Assembly (NCBI GenBank): GCA_910579575.1 | Contig: CAJTUM010000003.1 | Location: forward strand, 62,001 to 126,000 | Direction of reading: 5' to 3' | DNA: 64,000 nucleotides | From: an uncultured Eubacteriales bacterium | GTDB taxonomy: Bacteria > Bacillota > Clostridia > Oscillospirales > Butyricicoccaceae | Shown: positions 24,275-33,244 of the stretch, piece after piece | How the letters are laid out: the number at the start of each line of letters is the position of its first letter | How positions within the stretch are numbered: position 1 is the first letter of the stretch | The notes under the pieces: generated by a model | Database searches by the model: none | Told to the model about the DNA's origin: nothing | What the model saw: the letters and a program-made list of their open reading frames with translations, nothing else | Program-made: the position numbers and the translations under genes

Positions 24275-24643
24275 GTGAAACAAATCAGGCGTTTACTTTC
24301 CCTTCTTCTGCTCTTTCTCGGGACTGGTCTCAATTTTCTGGCGATTTCCCATTTTTATGGTTTAGACTGCGGACCAGAACGCTTTTCGCCGGAAGTGATG
24401 CTTCTTTATCATTTGGGAGAAGAACGAGCAATAGCGGTAAAACGCCTCCGCAGATATTTTGGCGATGATTTTCGCAGTGTGGACGGCGTATCCCCAGAAG
24501 ATGCCATCAATCTTGAAAAACAGATTGTCGTCATTCCCATTTATGGATTGACGCCCGAATTGGAAGAAGAGATCCGAAGAGAAGTCTATTTGGGGCCTCA
24601 TGTCCAGTTGCGGTATACAGATAGCGAAGTATTTGAGCAGTAA
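24275..24643 (+). CDS. Small membrane-anchored protein, paralogue 2
   Basis: 122 aa. A GTG start (24275) with GGGAGG upstream gives MKQIRRLLSLLLLFLG, a membrane anchor at 6-27. The outside domain repeats the pattern of paralogue 1: RFSPE, EERAIAVKRLRRYFGDDF, VDGVSPEDAI, IYGLTPELEEEIRREV and YLGPHVQLR. The conserved IY-x-LTPELE-x-x-IR-x-EV-x-LGPHV block is the signature of this local family. Function unknown. Confidence 0.7.
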   Translation: MKQIRRLLSLLLLFLGTGLNFLAISHFYGLDCGPERFSPEVMLLYHLGEERAIAVKRLRRYFGDDFRSVDGVSPEDAINLEKQIVVIPIYGLTPELEEEIRREVYLGPHVQLRYTDSEVFEQ

Positions 24644-24659
24644 CTTTTTCAAACACGCC

Positions 24660-24686
24660 AAAAGCCCCCATATGGGGGCTTTTTTA
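24660..24686 (+). terminator. Intrinsic terminator after paralogue 2
   Basis: AAAAGCCCCCAT with ATGGGGGCTTTT and a T tract. Confidence 0.88.
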
Positions 24687-24767
24687 ATCCTCTTTTGCAA
24701 AGCGGCCATGGATATCGCCGCCGGATCACAAACCAAACCGATTTGCTTGCCAGCGCTTGCCGACCGC

Positions 24768-24796
24768 TTGCGCTCCAAAGGAAATAACGGTATAAT
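24768..24796 (+). promoter_or_regulatory. Promoter of the S9 peptidase operon
   Basis: TTGCGC (24768-24773), 17 bases, TATAAT (24791-24796). Confidence 0.7.
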
Positions 24797-24848
24797 GGAG
24801 GCAGATAGTCCCGTATCTTTGATTTTATTTTTAAGGAGGACTGCTCTG

Positions 24849-26843
24849 ATGCAAAAGATTCAGATCGACGATTTCAGCTACGTGAAGATGCTTTCCCAGC
24901 TCAGCCTTTCCCCAGAAGGGACAAAAGCGGCCTTTGTCGTCAGCCAGGCCCAGGTAAAGGGCAACAAATATGTTTCGAACATCTGGCTGCTGGAGGATGG
25001 CAAGACCCGGAAGCTGACCAACGGCGGCGCCGAGCGCAGCCTGACCTGGCTGGACGAGGAAACCATCCTGTTCCCCGGAGACAGAACCGGCAAATACAAA
25101 GCCAAAGCCGAAGAGGGCCTGCATTACACTGTTTTCAACAAAATCAACACCGCCGGCGGCGAGGCCGAGGAATGTTTCGCCCTGCCCTTCCCTGCCAGCA
25201 ACCTGATTCCTCTGCCGGACGGTCGCTTTCTGTGCCTGGGCGTCTATGACAACTACGGCATGACGACCCAGGGCTTGGAAGGCGAGGAAAAGGCCCAGAT
25301 GCTGGAGCAAATCAAAGAGGAAAAGGATTACGAAATCTTTGACGAGCTGCCCTTCTGGTTCAACGGAAAAGGCGTTATCAACAAGAAACGCAACCGCGTA
25401 TACCTGTGCGATGTGGAGAAAAACATCCAGCAGCCCATTACAGGTCCCTATTTGCAAGCCGCCGGCCTGAAATACAGCAAAAAGCTGAATCTGGCGCTGT
25501 ATTACGGCAGCGAATACCAATGGATGGACGAGCAGAAGAGCCGCTTGTTTGTCTATGACTTGGCCTCCGGCGAAAGCCGGGAGATGGACCTGGGGGGCCA
25601 ATACCGGGTGCAGGCCGCGGAGTTTGTGGGAGACCATATCGTCATAGCCGCCACGACCGGCCAACGCTATGGCTCCAGCGAAAACCCCATGTTCTTCACA
25701 GTGAATATCCAAACCGGCAAAATGGAGCTGCTGGCCGACCTGGACACCAGCCTGGGCTCCAGCGTGGGCTGCGACTGCCGCTATGGCGGCGGCTCTGCCG
25801 TCAAAGCCGGAGAGGATTGCCTCTACCACCTGGAAACCGTGGGCTTCTATTCCGTCATCAAAAAGCTGGACGCCCAGGGCGTTTCCACAACCGTTTCCCC
25901 AGAGGTCCACGGCAGCGTGGATTGCTTCGATCAGGCTGGCGGCGTCTTCTATTATATCGGCATCCGCAACCACGGCTTGCAGGAAATTTACAGCTATGCC
26001 GACGGCCAGGAGACCAAGCTGACCGCCTTTAACGACGAATATTTGAACACCCACAGCGTCGTGACCCCCAAATACATGAGCTTTGTGGACAAGGACGGCG
26101 TGGAGATCGACGGTTGGATCATGGAGCCTGTGGGCTACGACCCCAACCAGAAATATCCCGGCATTCTGAACGTCCACGGCGGCCCCAAAGCGGTGTTTGG
26201 CGAAACCTTCTTCCATGAAATGCAGTTCTGGGCCAACGAGGGCTATTTTGTCTTCTACTGCAATCCCCGGGGCGGCGACGGCAAGGGCAACGACTTTGCC
26301 GATATCCGCGGCGAACATTACGGCGTCTGGGATTATAACGACCTGATGGAATTCACCGACAAAGTCCTTGAACGGTACCCCGCTATCGACGTGAAGCGAA
26401 TCGGCATGGCCGGCGGCTCCTACGGCGGCTTTATGGCCAACTGGATTGTGGGCCACACCGATCGCTTTGCCGCCGTGGCCTCCCAGCGTTCCATCTCCAA
26501 CTACCTGAGCAAGTGCTTGACCACCGACATCGGCTATTACCACAACCTTTCCGCCATGATGGCCGACCCCTGGACCAACATGGAGCGGATGTGGAACAAC
26601 TCCCCCCTGAAATATGCCGATAAGGCCAAGACCCCCACCCTGTTCATCCAATCCGACGAGGACTACCGTTGCTGGATGGCCGACGCGATTCAGATGATGA
26701 CCGCCCTGCGGATGCATGGCGTCGACACCCGCCTGTGTCTGTTCCATGGCGAAAACCACGAGCTGTCTCGCTCTGGCAAGCCCAAGCACCGCATCCGCCG
26801 TCTGAAGGAAATCACCGGCTGGTTCGATCGATACATGAAATAG
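24849..26843 (+). CDS. S9 family serine peptidase (acylaminoacyl-peptidase-like), copy 1
   Basis: 664 aa. N-terminal beta-propeller (about 1-400) and C-terminal alpha/beta-hydrolase with the catalytic triad S524 (GGSYGGFM), D603 (SDEDYR) and H637 (ENHELSRSG). It removes short N-terminal pieces or acylated residues from small peptides in the cytoplasm. GGAGG eight bases before the ATG sets the start; a longer in-frame extension crosses the promoter and is not coding. First gene of a peptidase-GNAT-peptidase run. Confidence 0.95.
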   Translation: MQKIQIDDFSYVKMLSQLSLSPEGTKAAFVVSQAQVKGNKYVSNIWLLEDGKTRKLTNGGAERSLTWLDEETILFPGDRTGKYKAKAEEGLHYTVFNKINTAGGEAEECFALPFPASNLIPLPDGRFLCLGVYDNYGMTTQGLEGEEKAQMLEQIKEEKDYEIFDELPFWFNGKGVINKKRNRVYLCDVEKNIQQPITGPYLQAAGLKYSKKLNLALYYGSEYQWMDEQKSRLFVYDLASGESREMDLGGQYRVQAAEFVGDHIVIAATTGQRYGSSENPMFFTVNIQTGKMELLADLDTSLGSSVGCDCRYGGGSAVKAGEDCLYHLETVGFYSVIKKLDAQGVSTTVSPEVHGSVDCFDQAGGVFYYIGIRNHGLQEIYSYADGQETKLTAFNDEYLNTHSVVTPKYMSFVDKDGVEIDGWIMEPVGYDPNQKYPGILNVHGGPKAVFGETFFHEMQFWANEGYFVFYCNPRGGDGKGNDFADIRGEHYGVWDYNDLMEFTDKVLERYPAIDVKRIGMAGGSYGGFMANWIVGHTDRFAAVASQRSISNYLSKCLTTDIGYYHNLSAMMADPWTNMERMWNNSPLKYADKAKTPTLFIQSDEDYRCWMADAIQMMTALRMHGVDTRLCLFHGENHELSRSGKPKHRIRRLKEITGWFDRYMK

Positions 26844-26975
26844 CCGCGTCGCCGCCGCGAGCGCGCTGCGAAGCAATCGGCCCGCCTTGGACAATGGCTC
26901 CAACGGCCTTTGTCCAAGGCCCGGCCCCGACACAGGGGCCGGCCGACGGCCTGCGCCGACGAAAGGATGATTGGA

Positions 26976-27806
26976 ATGCAGATTACCACAAGACCTTTTC
27001 AGATCGAAGATTTGCCTGTTTGCCTCCCGATTGAGGCGGCGGCTGTGCCCAGCAACCATTATTTCAAAGATGTTGTGGATTATTTTACCACAACCAAAGG
27101 CGAGCTGACCCTGGGGCTGGCAGACGGCCAAATCGCCGGGTTCGGCAAGCTGACCATTTTGTTTGACGGCTCCGCTTGGCTGGAGCTGCTGCGGGTAGAC
27201 CCTCAGTTTCAGCGCAAGGGGGTGGGCGCTCACATTTACAAACGCTATCTGGACCAGCTGGAGGAGCTGGATTGCCCGGCTGCAGCCATGTATACCGGCG
27301 TGCGCAATGTGGCCAGCGCCGCCCTGGCGGAGAAAAACGGCCTGCGTCGGGGCCAGGAATTCCGGGGCATGAGCCTGGACGTAACCGCTTCGCCGGCGCC
27401 TGCCGCCGCCGATATGGCTCTGGTTTCAGACAAAGAGCGAGCCTGCCTGCTGCTGGACCCGCTGAAGGAGCAATGCGGCGGCAGGCTTTCCATCAACCAC
27501 ACCTTCTACCAGATGAACCAACGCACCTACGGCGGTTTTGCCTCCAGCGGCTGGGTGTTTGAAAGCCCGGACTCTCTGCTGGTCATGGGCGCCCGTTTCC
27601 AGCCCGCCAAGGCCCTTTATATCGCGGCCCTGGCTGGGGACAAGCAGCAGGCGCTGAACTATGCCGTCGCCCAGGCCAAGAGCCGGGGCGTCCCCAAAAT
27701 CACCGCCCATTTCCCGCCTGTGGACAGCGCGGCGGAGGCTTTTTATCGGCAAAACGGCTTCACCTTGGATCCTTCCGACGACGTTGTGATGGAAATGACG
27801 CGGTAA
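26976..27806 (+). CDS. Double GNAT N-acetyltransferase
   Basis: 276 aa. Residues 1-130 form a GNAT domain with the acetyl-CoA loop (RVDPQFQRKGVGAHIYKRYL) and the next helix (VRNVASAALAEKNGLRRGQEF). Residues about 150-276 look like a second, more diverged GNAT fold (AVAQAKSRGVPKITAHFP, AEAFYRQNGFTL). ATG 26976 is chosen for AAAGGA eight bases upstream. Placed between two S9 peptidases, it may acetylate amino acids or peptides that they then process; that is inference. Confidence 0.88.
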   Translation: MQITTRPFQIEDLPVCLPIEAAAVPSNHYFKDVVDYFTTTKGELTLGLADGQIAGFGKLTILFDGSAWLELLRVDPQFQRKGVGAHIYKRYLDQLEELDCPAAAMYTGVRNVASAALAEKNGLRRGQEFRGMSLDVTASPAPAAADMALVSDKERACLLLDPLKEQCGGRLSINHTFYQMNQRTYGGFASSGWVFESPDSLLVMGARFQPAKALYIAALAGDKQQALNYAVAQAKSRGVPKITAHFPPVDSAAEAFYRQNGFTLDPSDDVVMEMTR

Positions 27807-27839
27807 GCCGGCATAAGCCAGAAAAGGAGAATTCCCACT

Positions 27840-29852
27840 ATGGAAAAAATATTGGATCAGGATTTGCAGGATTACCGGTTTCTCTCCAACCTGCGCCTCC
27901 TGGAAGACGGCAGGCGGGCTGTTTTGGCCTGCGCCAGGGCGGACCTGGAGCAAAACAGCTACCCCACAGACCTTTATCTGCTCAACCTGGAAAACGGCCA
28001 GAAGCGACGCCTCACCGGCTTGGGCGACGCCTCTTCCTTCGCCCCCTGGGGGGAAAACAGCGTGATCTTCCCCGCCGTTCGGGAGGAAGCGGACAAAAAG
28101 AAGATTGCCCAAGGAGAGCTGCTGACCGTCTTTTATGAAATCGCTTTCGACGGCGGCGAGGCCAAAGAAGCCTTCCGCCTGCCGCTGGCCGGCGCCAGCG
28201 CGCAGCGCGTCCGCCCCGGCCTCTATTTGATTCGCGCCGTCCACGACAACGCCCGGCCGGATTTTGCCTCCATGGACGAGGAAACCCGCCGGCGGGCCTG
28301 GCGGCAGTATCAGGAAGACCAAGATTACCAGGTCTGCGACGAAGCGCCCTTCTGGTTCAACGGCCGAGGCTTCACCAACAAAAAGCGCAACCGGCTGTGG
28401 CTTTATTGCGCGGAAACCCATAGACTGACCCCTGTCACCGCCCCCATGTTTGAAACCCGTGGCTACGCCGTTTCTCCCTGCGGCAAATACCTGGCCTATT
28501 CCGGCGCGCTGACCGACCGGAAGCTGAATATGTACAGCGGCTTATATCTCTATGACGTCGAAAAAGGCCAGAGCTGCGAGCTCTTTGGGCCAGACCAATA
28601 CAGCGGCCTCCATTCTCTGGAGTTTTTGGATAAAAAAATCATATTCGCCGCCGAGGAACACGGACCGGATTGGATGCGCTTCGGCGGGACCAATCTGTAT
28701 TCGCTGGATCTGGAAAACGGCGAAATCAAGCTGGAAATTCCGGTAGCGGAAACCCAGGATTTCGGCAGCACGGCGGGCAGCGACTGCCGCCGGGGCGGCG
28801 GCATTGCGATGAAGGCCCAAAACGGCGCGCTGTACTATATCAGCGCTCACGCCCATGACGGGGCAATCAACGTTTGGCGGCCGGGGCAGCCAGCTCGGCG
28901 TCTCACCGGCGAGGATTGCTCGGCGGATTTCTTCGATATCCAAGGAGACGTTATGGTTTCTGTGGGCTTTGCCGGCTGCGACCTGCAAGAGGTTTACCGG
29001 GTAGACCTGGCCAGCGGCAAGCAAACCAGGCTTAGCGATTTCAACCAGGGCGCGCTGGAGGGCAAATATGTGGCCGCGCCCCAGCCGCTCAACTTCGTCA
29101 ACAAACAGGGCGACACAATCGAGGGTTGGGCGCTGTTGCCCAAGGACTATGACCCGGCCAAACGGTATCCTGCCGTTTTGGATATCCACGGCGGACCCCG
29201 GGCCATTTTTGGAACCTGCTTCTTCCACCAAATGCAGACCATGGCCTCCGACGGCTGCTTTGTGCTGTTCTGCAACCCCACCGGCTCCGGCGGACGGGGA
29301 GACAAATTCGCAGACATCAGCGGCCGCTATGGCACAGTGGATTATGAGGATTTGATGCAGTTTGTGGACGAGGCGCTGGCCAAGTATCCGGCCATCGACG
29401 AAAAGCGCCTAGGCGTGTTAGGCGGCTCTTATGGCGGCTTTATGTGCAACTGGATCATCGGCCACACCCGCCGGTTTGCCGCCGCCGCCAGCCAGCGATC
29501 CATCGCCAGCTGGATCACCCTGTTCGGCACCTGCGATATTGGCTTGAGCTTCGACCTGCGTGAGGTCCAAGCGACTCCGTTTACCGATATGCGCAAGATG
29601 TGGGACCAATCCCCCATGCAATTTGCCAACCAGGCCAAAACCCCCACCCTGTTTATCAACAGCATGGAGGATTACCGCTGCTGGCTGCCCGAAGGCATTT
29701 CCATGTATACCGCTTTGAAGCTCAACGGCGTGCCTGCTCGGATGTGCCTGTTCAAGGGCGAAAACCATGAGCTTTCCCGCTCCGGCAAGCCCAAACACCG
29801 GATGCGCCGCCTGAAAGAAATCAAGGGCTGGCTGTATCAATATATCATGTGA
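27840..29852 (+). CDS. S9 family serine peptidase, copy 2
   Basis: 670 aa paralogue of the 24849 product. Triad S530 (GGSYGGFM), D611 (NSMEDYRCW) and H643 (ENHELSRSGKPKHRMRRLKE). The two share EAPFWFNGRG/ELPFWFNGKG, GYDPNQKYPG/DYDPAKRYPA and DIHGGPRAIFG/NVHGGPKAVFG, so they arose by duplication but have diverged widely in the propeller. AAAAGGAG precedes the ATG. It starts 33 bases after the GNAT stop, so all three form an operon. Confidence 0.95.
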   Translation: MEKILDQDLQDYRFLSNLRLLEDGRRAVLACARADLEQNSYPTDLYLLNLENGQKRRLTGLGDASSFAPWGENSVIFPAVREEADKKKIAQGELLTVFYEIAFDGGEAKEAFRLPLAGASAQRVRPGLYLIRAVHDNARPDFASMDEETRRRAWRQYQEDQDYQVCDEAPFWFNGRGFTNKKRNRLWLYCAETHRLTPVTAPMFETRGYAVSPCGKYLAYSGALTDRKLNMYSGLYLYDVEKGQSCELFGPDQYSGLHSLEFLDKKIIFAAEEHGPDWMRFGGTNLYSLDLENGEIKLEIPVAETQDFGSTAGSDCRRGGGIAMKAQNGALYYISAHAHDGAINVWRPGQPARRLTGEDCSADFFDIQGDVMVSVGFAGCDLQEVYRVDLASGKQTRLSDFNQGALEGKYVAAPQPLNFVNKQGDTIEGWALLPKDYDPAKRYPAVLDIHGGPRAIFGTCFFHQMQTMASDGCFVLFCNPTGSGGRGDKFADISGRYGTVDYEDLMQFVDEALAKYPAIDEKRLGVLGGSYGGFMCNWIIGHTRRFAAAASQRSIASWITLFGTCDIGLSFDLREVQATPFTDMRKMWDQSPMQFANQAKTPTLFINSMEDYRCWLPEGISMYTALKLNGVPARMCLFKGENHELSRSGKPKHRMRRLKEIKGWLYQYIM

Positions 29853-29892
29853 TTGTTTGGCCGCAAACCGGCTGTCTCGCTCGTTTGCCCCA

Positions 29893-29921
29893 TTGACAAT
29901 CCGAAATCCGCCTGGCATAAT
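29893..29921 (+). promoter_or_regulatory. Promoter of the manganese riboswitch-mntP unit
   Basis: TTGACA (29893-29898), 17 bases, CATAAT (29916-29921). Confidence 0.8.
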
Positions 29922-29941
29922 AGGAGTTACAATAATATCCG

Positions 29942-30085
29942 GCGTGAGGGAGTAGTTTGCGCGGCGGCGTCTGCCGCCCGTGGCGCGTCAACATACTGGT
30001 CTGCGGACCTGGCTCGTCTGAAAGAACAAGACTCACGCGCAGCAGGGGGCCCTATCAGGGTCTCCGTTGCGCGCGGGTCTTTTTT
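29942..30085 (+). promoter_or_regulatory. Mn2+ riboswitch (yybP-ykoY) with terminator expression platform
   Basis: P1 stem GCGTGAG (29942-29948) with CTCACGC (30032-30038); AGGGAGTAG near the start; CGTCAACATACTGG in the centre; GAACAAGACTC before the closing P1 strand. These are the conserved elements of the yybP-ykoY class, which binds Mn2+. The 3' P1 strand also pairs into a downstream terminator (roughly 30036-30078, then GGTCTTTTTTT). Mn2+ binding would favour P1 and read-through, giving an ON switch for the exporter. Confidence 0.9.
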
Positions 30086-30113
30086 TGCGCCCCCGCCGAA
30101 AAAGGAGAGCTTT

Positions 30114-30683
30114 ATGGGAACAACCACATTGATTCTGCTGGCCTTGGGCCTGGCCATGGACGCTGCGGCGGTGTCCGTTTCCAACGGCGTCAGCTATCCC
30201 AACGTCCGAACCAAAACGGCGCTGACCTACGCCGCCCTGTTCGGCCTGTTCCAAGCGGGAATGCCCGCCGCCGGCTACCTGGCAGGCCGGGGCTTCAGCC
30301 GCTTGATCTCCAGCTTGGACCATTGGATTGCCCTGCTTCTGCTGGGCTTCATCGGCGGCAAAATGATCTGGGAATCCGTCGAACGGCTGCGCCGGCCGGA
30401 GCAAGCCCCTGCGGCCCCTCGCCTGACGCGGAGCATGATGTTGGCCCAAGCAGTGGCCACCAGCATCGACGCCTTGGCGGTGGGCGTCAGCTTTGCGGTG
30501 ATGAACGTCAACATCTTGGTCGCCTGTCTGTCCATCGGCCTGATTACCTTTGGATGCAGCCTGGCCGGGACTTGGCTGGGCCGCCGCTTCGGCCAGCTTT
30601 TGGGGCGGGCGGCGGAAATTTTCGGCGGTTTGCTTTTGATTGTCATCGGGCTGAGAATCTTCGTGGAGCATATGTTTGGCTAA
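30114..30683 (+). CDS. mntP: Manganese efflux pump MntP
   Basis: 189 aa, six transmembrane helices. LGLAMDAAAVSVSNG and ATSIDALAVGVSFAVMNVN carry the two repeated Asp-containing motifs of MntP (DUF204 duplicated). GLLLIVIGLRIFVEH closes the sequence. It exports Mn2+ and is controlled by the riboswitch in its leader. ATG 30114 has AAAGGAG upstream; the open frame upstream is the riboswitch and is not coding. Confidence 0.96.
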   Translation: MGTTTLILLALGLAMDAAAVSVSNGVSYPNVRTKTALTYAALFGLFQAGMPAAGYLAGRGFSRLISSLDHWIALLLLGFIGGKMIWESVERLRRPEQAPAAPRLTRSMMLAQAVATSIDALAVGVSFAVMNVNILVACLSIGLITFGCSLAGTWLGRRFGQLLGRAAEIFGGLLLIVIGLRIFVEHMFG

Positions 30684-30775
30684 ACGCTCTGCCGCCGAAG
30701 GGCGGCGAGAGCCGCTCCTCGCCCTGCCGGAGCGCCGGCGTCGGTTAAACGATCCCTCTTTTGGCGCTCCGCCCC

Positions 30776-30804
30776 TTGACGAACTCTCTGGCGCGGCGTA
30801 TCAT
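30776..30804 (+). promoter_or_regulatory. Promoter of the TPR gene
   Basis: TTGACG (30776-30781), 17 bases, TATCAT (30799-30804). Confidence 0.65.
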
Positions 30805-30851
30805 AAGAACAAACAAAGATACGCAAACCAAAGGGAAAGGAGCGAAATTTC

Positions 30852-31652
30852 ATGACGCAAATCAAAAAGGAATACGAAGTTTCCAGCTGGGAACGAGTGG
30901 AATACCAGCCCAACGAAAAGGCGCTGGCTGCGCAAGCCAAGCTGGAAAAGGACCCGGAAAATCCCCGGCTTTGGATGGAAAAGGGCCTGGCTTTGGCGGA
31001 AGACAAGCTCTATCGAGAGGCTGGCGAATGCTATTCCCACGCCATCGCCCTGGACCCATTCGACGGCATTCTCTACCGTCACCGGGGCCATCGGATGCTG
31101 TCTCAATTTCGGTTTGAGGACGCCTGCGCCGATTTTGTCCTGGCCTCCCGCATGATTCCGGAAAATTGGGACGTTTGGTATCACCTGGGCCTTTCTTATT
31201 TCCTGCTGGGCAATTATGAAAAGGCCGCCCAAGCCTATGACCGCTGCCTGTCCCTCTCCAAAACAGAGCCGGATTACACCGCCGTCTGCGACTGGTACTA
31301 CATGACCTGCCAGCGGCTGGACCGCATGGACAAGGCAAAGGAAATCCTGGAATACATCCGGGAGGATTTTGACCCGGGCGACAACGGCGCCTATTTCCGC
31401 CGGCTGCTGATGTACAAGGGCGTTTTGAAGCCCGAAGAGGTTTTGCCAAAGGATCTTTCCAGCCTGCCGCCATTGGAAATTATAACAATGGGCTTTGGTC
31501 TTTCCAACTACTATTATTATCAGGGCGACGTGGAGAAATCCAATCAAATCATCGACCAGATTCTGAAAACAGGCGACGAGCAGGATTCCTATTTCGCCTT
31601 CGGCTATTTGGCCGCCATGGCGGATAAAAAAAGGCGACAGAACCAAGCCTAA
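30852..31652 (+). CDS. Tetratricopeptide repeat protein
   Basis: 266 aa, soluble, no signal peptide. At least four TPR-like helical pairs can be read between about 28 and 175: PRLWMEKGLALAEDKLYREA, ILYRHRGHRMLSQFRFEDAC, WYHLGLSYFLLGNYEKAAQAY and WYYMTCQRLDRMDKAKEILE. The C-terminal third has a further pair (FGLSNYYYYQGDVEKSNQI). TPRs bind partner peptides; the partner is unknown. Monocistronic with its own promoter and terminator. Confidence 0.85.
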   Translation: MTQIKKEYEVSSWERVEYQPNEKALAAQAKLEKDPENPRLWMEKGLALAEDKLYREAGECYSHAIALDPFDGILYRHRGHRMLSQFRFEDACADFVLASRMIPENWDVWYHLGLSYFLLGNYEKAAQAYDRCLSLSKTEPDYTAVCDWYYMTCQRLDRMDKAKEILEYIREDFDPGDNGAYFRRLLMYKGVLKPEEVLPKDLSSLPPLEIITMGFGLSNYYYYQGDVEKSNQIIDQILKTGDEQDSYFAFGYLAAMADKKRRQNQA

Positions 31653-31675
31653 AAACAAAGTGAAAAACGCCTCCG

Positions 31676-31709
31676 AAAAGGGGCCTGGGTTTGCACTCAG
31701 GCCCTTTTT
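31676..31709. terminator. Convergent terminator
   Basis: AAAAGGGGCCTG pairs with CAGGCCCTTTTT across a ten-base loop; it sits between two convergent genes. Confidence 0.85.
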
Positions 31710-31727
31710 GTCATCTCCAATCGCTCT

Positions 31728-33032
31728 TCACATTCCCTTTTTGTCGTCTGTGGCTGGGTTGTCCAGCAGGGCGCCGTCTTCGGCGAAGCGGGAACCGTGA
31801 CAGGGGCAATCCCAGGAGCGCTCCTGCCGGTTATATTGCAGGGCGCAACCCATATGGGGGCAGCGGGGGCCGGGACGCAGCAGGCTGGAAACAGCCTCCC
31901 AGGCGTTGACCGCCAGCTGCCGATGGAATATGCTGCGGCTGGGGTCGAAAGCCGGAGCAAAGGGAGTCTCCCGGCCCAAAACCAAATCCGCCAGCGTCAT
32001 AGCCGCCGCCATGGAGGAGGTCATTCCCCATTTATTGAAGCCCGTAGCCACATAAAGGCCGGCGGCGCGGGAAGAATATCGGCCGATATAAGGGGCGCCG
32101 TCCAGCGTCATACAATCTTGGGCGGCCCAGCGATAAGCCGGAGCAGCCTCTGGGTAAAAGGCGCGGGCCGCATCCTCCAGTCCCGTCCAACCCGGGCTCT
32201 GTTTGCCCACGCGGCGCCCGTCGCCGCCCAATAACAGAAAATTTCCCGCGTTGCGGAAGGACAGACCCTGGGGATTTTCGTCCACATACATTCCGCCTAC
32301 GTCCGGTCCGCCTTCCAGAGCCAATTCATAAGAGCGGCTTTGGTACATTTTCAGAAAATACCCGCCTTGCTTATTGAGAATGGGAAAATGAGTCGCCACA
32401 ACGATATGCTCCGCTTGGACGACGCCGCCTGGGGTTTCCGCCCGGCCCGGCGCCAGCTGCCGGACCTTGGTTCCCTCAAAAATCCGTAGATTGGGGGCCA
32501 AAGCGGCCAGAAACTTCAACGGATGAAACTGGGCTTGGTCCGGAAAAACCGCAGCGCCCGCTATGGAAAAGGGCAACGGCAGCTCGGCAGAAAACCGGGC
32601 CTCCGCCTCCAGTTTGGCCAGGGCCTCCAGCTCTTTTTCAATCCTCCGCCTGTCTCTTCTAGAGTAGACCACGGAATTCTTCGTCTCAAAATCGCAGTCA
32701 ATCCTCTGGCACAGCGCCCGGTATTCCTCCAGCGCCGCCCGGTTGGCCGCCAGATAGAGCCGGGCCTTTTCCAGGCCGAGGCGCTGAATCAGCCTGTTGT
32801 AAATCAAGCCGTGTTGGCAGGTGATTTTGGCCGTGGTATTTTGCGTGACGCCGCCGCCAATTCGGCGGGCTTCCGCCAGAATGCAATCTGCCCCAGCCTG
32901 GGCCAGCCGCCAGGCGCACAAAACCCCCGCCATTCCCCCGCCGATCACCAGGACGTCGGCCTTCCAATCGCCCCGCAGCGGCTCAAACTGGGGTATTTCC
33001 ATGTCTTTTTTCCAGATCGATTCCTTTTTCAT
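31728..33032 (-). CDS. FAD-dependent oxidoreductase with C-terminal Rieske [2Fe-2S] domain
   Basis: 434 aa. VLVIGGGMAGVLCAWRLAQAG at about residues 30-48 is a Rossmann dinucleotide motif of the DAO family; YIGRYSSRAAGLYVATGFNKWGM is the second FAD motif. The last 70 residues carry CPHMGC and WDCPCHGSRF, the CxH...CxxH ligands of a Rieske cluster. Such DAO-Rieske fusions occur in many Firmicutes; the substrate is unknown. The 212 bases upstream (33033-33244) hold a GC-rich inverted repeat near 33063-33087 but no gene. Confidence 0.92.
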   Translation of the reverse strand: MKKESIWKKDMEIPQFEPLRGDWKADVLVIGGGMAGVLCAWRLAQAGADCILAEARRIGGGVTQNTTAKITCQHGLIYNRLIQRLGLEKARLYLAANRAALEEYRALCQRIDCDFETKNSVVYSRRDRRRIEKELEALAKLEAEARFSAELPLPFSIAGAAVFPDQAQFHPLKFLAALAPNLRIFEGTKVRQLAPGRAETPGGVVQAEHIVVATHFPILNKQGGYFLKMYQSRSYELALEGGPDVGGMYVDENPQGLSFRNAGNFLLLGGDGRRVGKQSPGWTGLEDAARAFYPEAAPAYRWAAQDCMTLDGAPYIGRYSSRAAGLYVATGFNKWGMTSSMAAAMTLADLVLGRETPFAPAFDPSRSIFHRQLAVNAWEAVSSLLRPGPRCPHMGCALQYNRQERSWDCPCHGSRFAEDGALLDNPATDDKKGM

Positions 33033-33244
33033 CGAGTCGCCTCCTCCATGTAGCCGTCGCGCCGCTGGGTTCCCTTGCAGCGGCGCTGGCTATAGCTTGG
33101 CCCGTCGACGGCCCGATTATGCTTTTTCGCCTGGTTTTCCCCCCTGCGCCAGAAAAAAGGAGGAAAATCTCCGGCGGGACGTGCAACGGACAAGACCGAG
33201 CGGAATAGGCTTGATTATGGATTTTAATAAGGAGGCGTTCCGCT

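Noticed and set aside
24831..27233. Very long open frame on the minus strand opposite the first S9 peptidase
   Set aside because: It mirrors the codon pattern of a well-conserved plus-strand gene with a complete catalytic triad; its own translation shows no family features.
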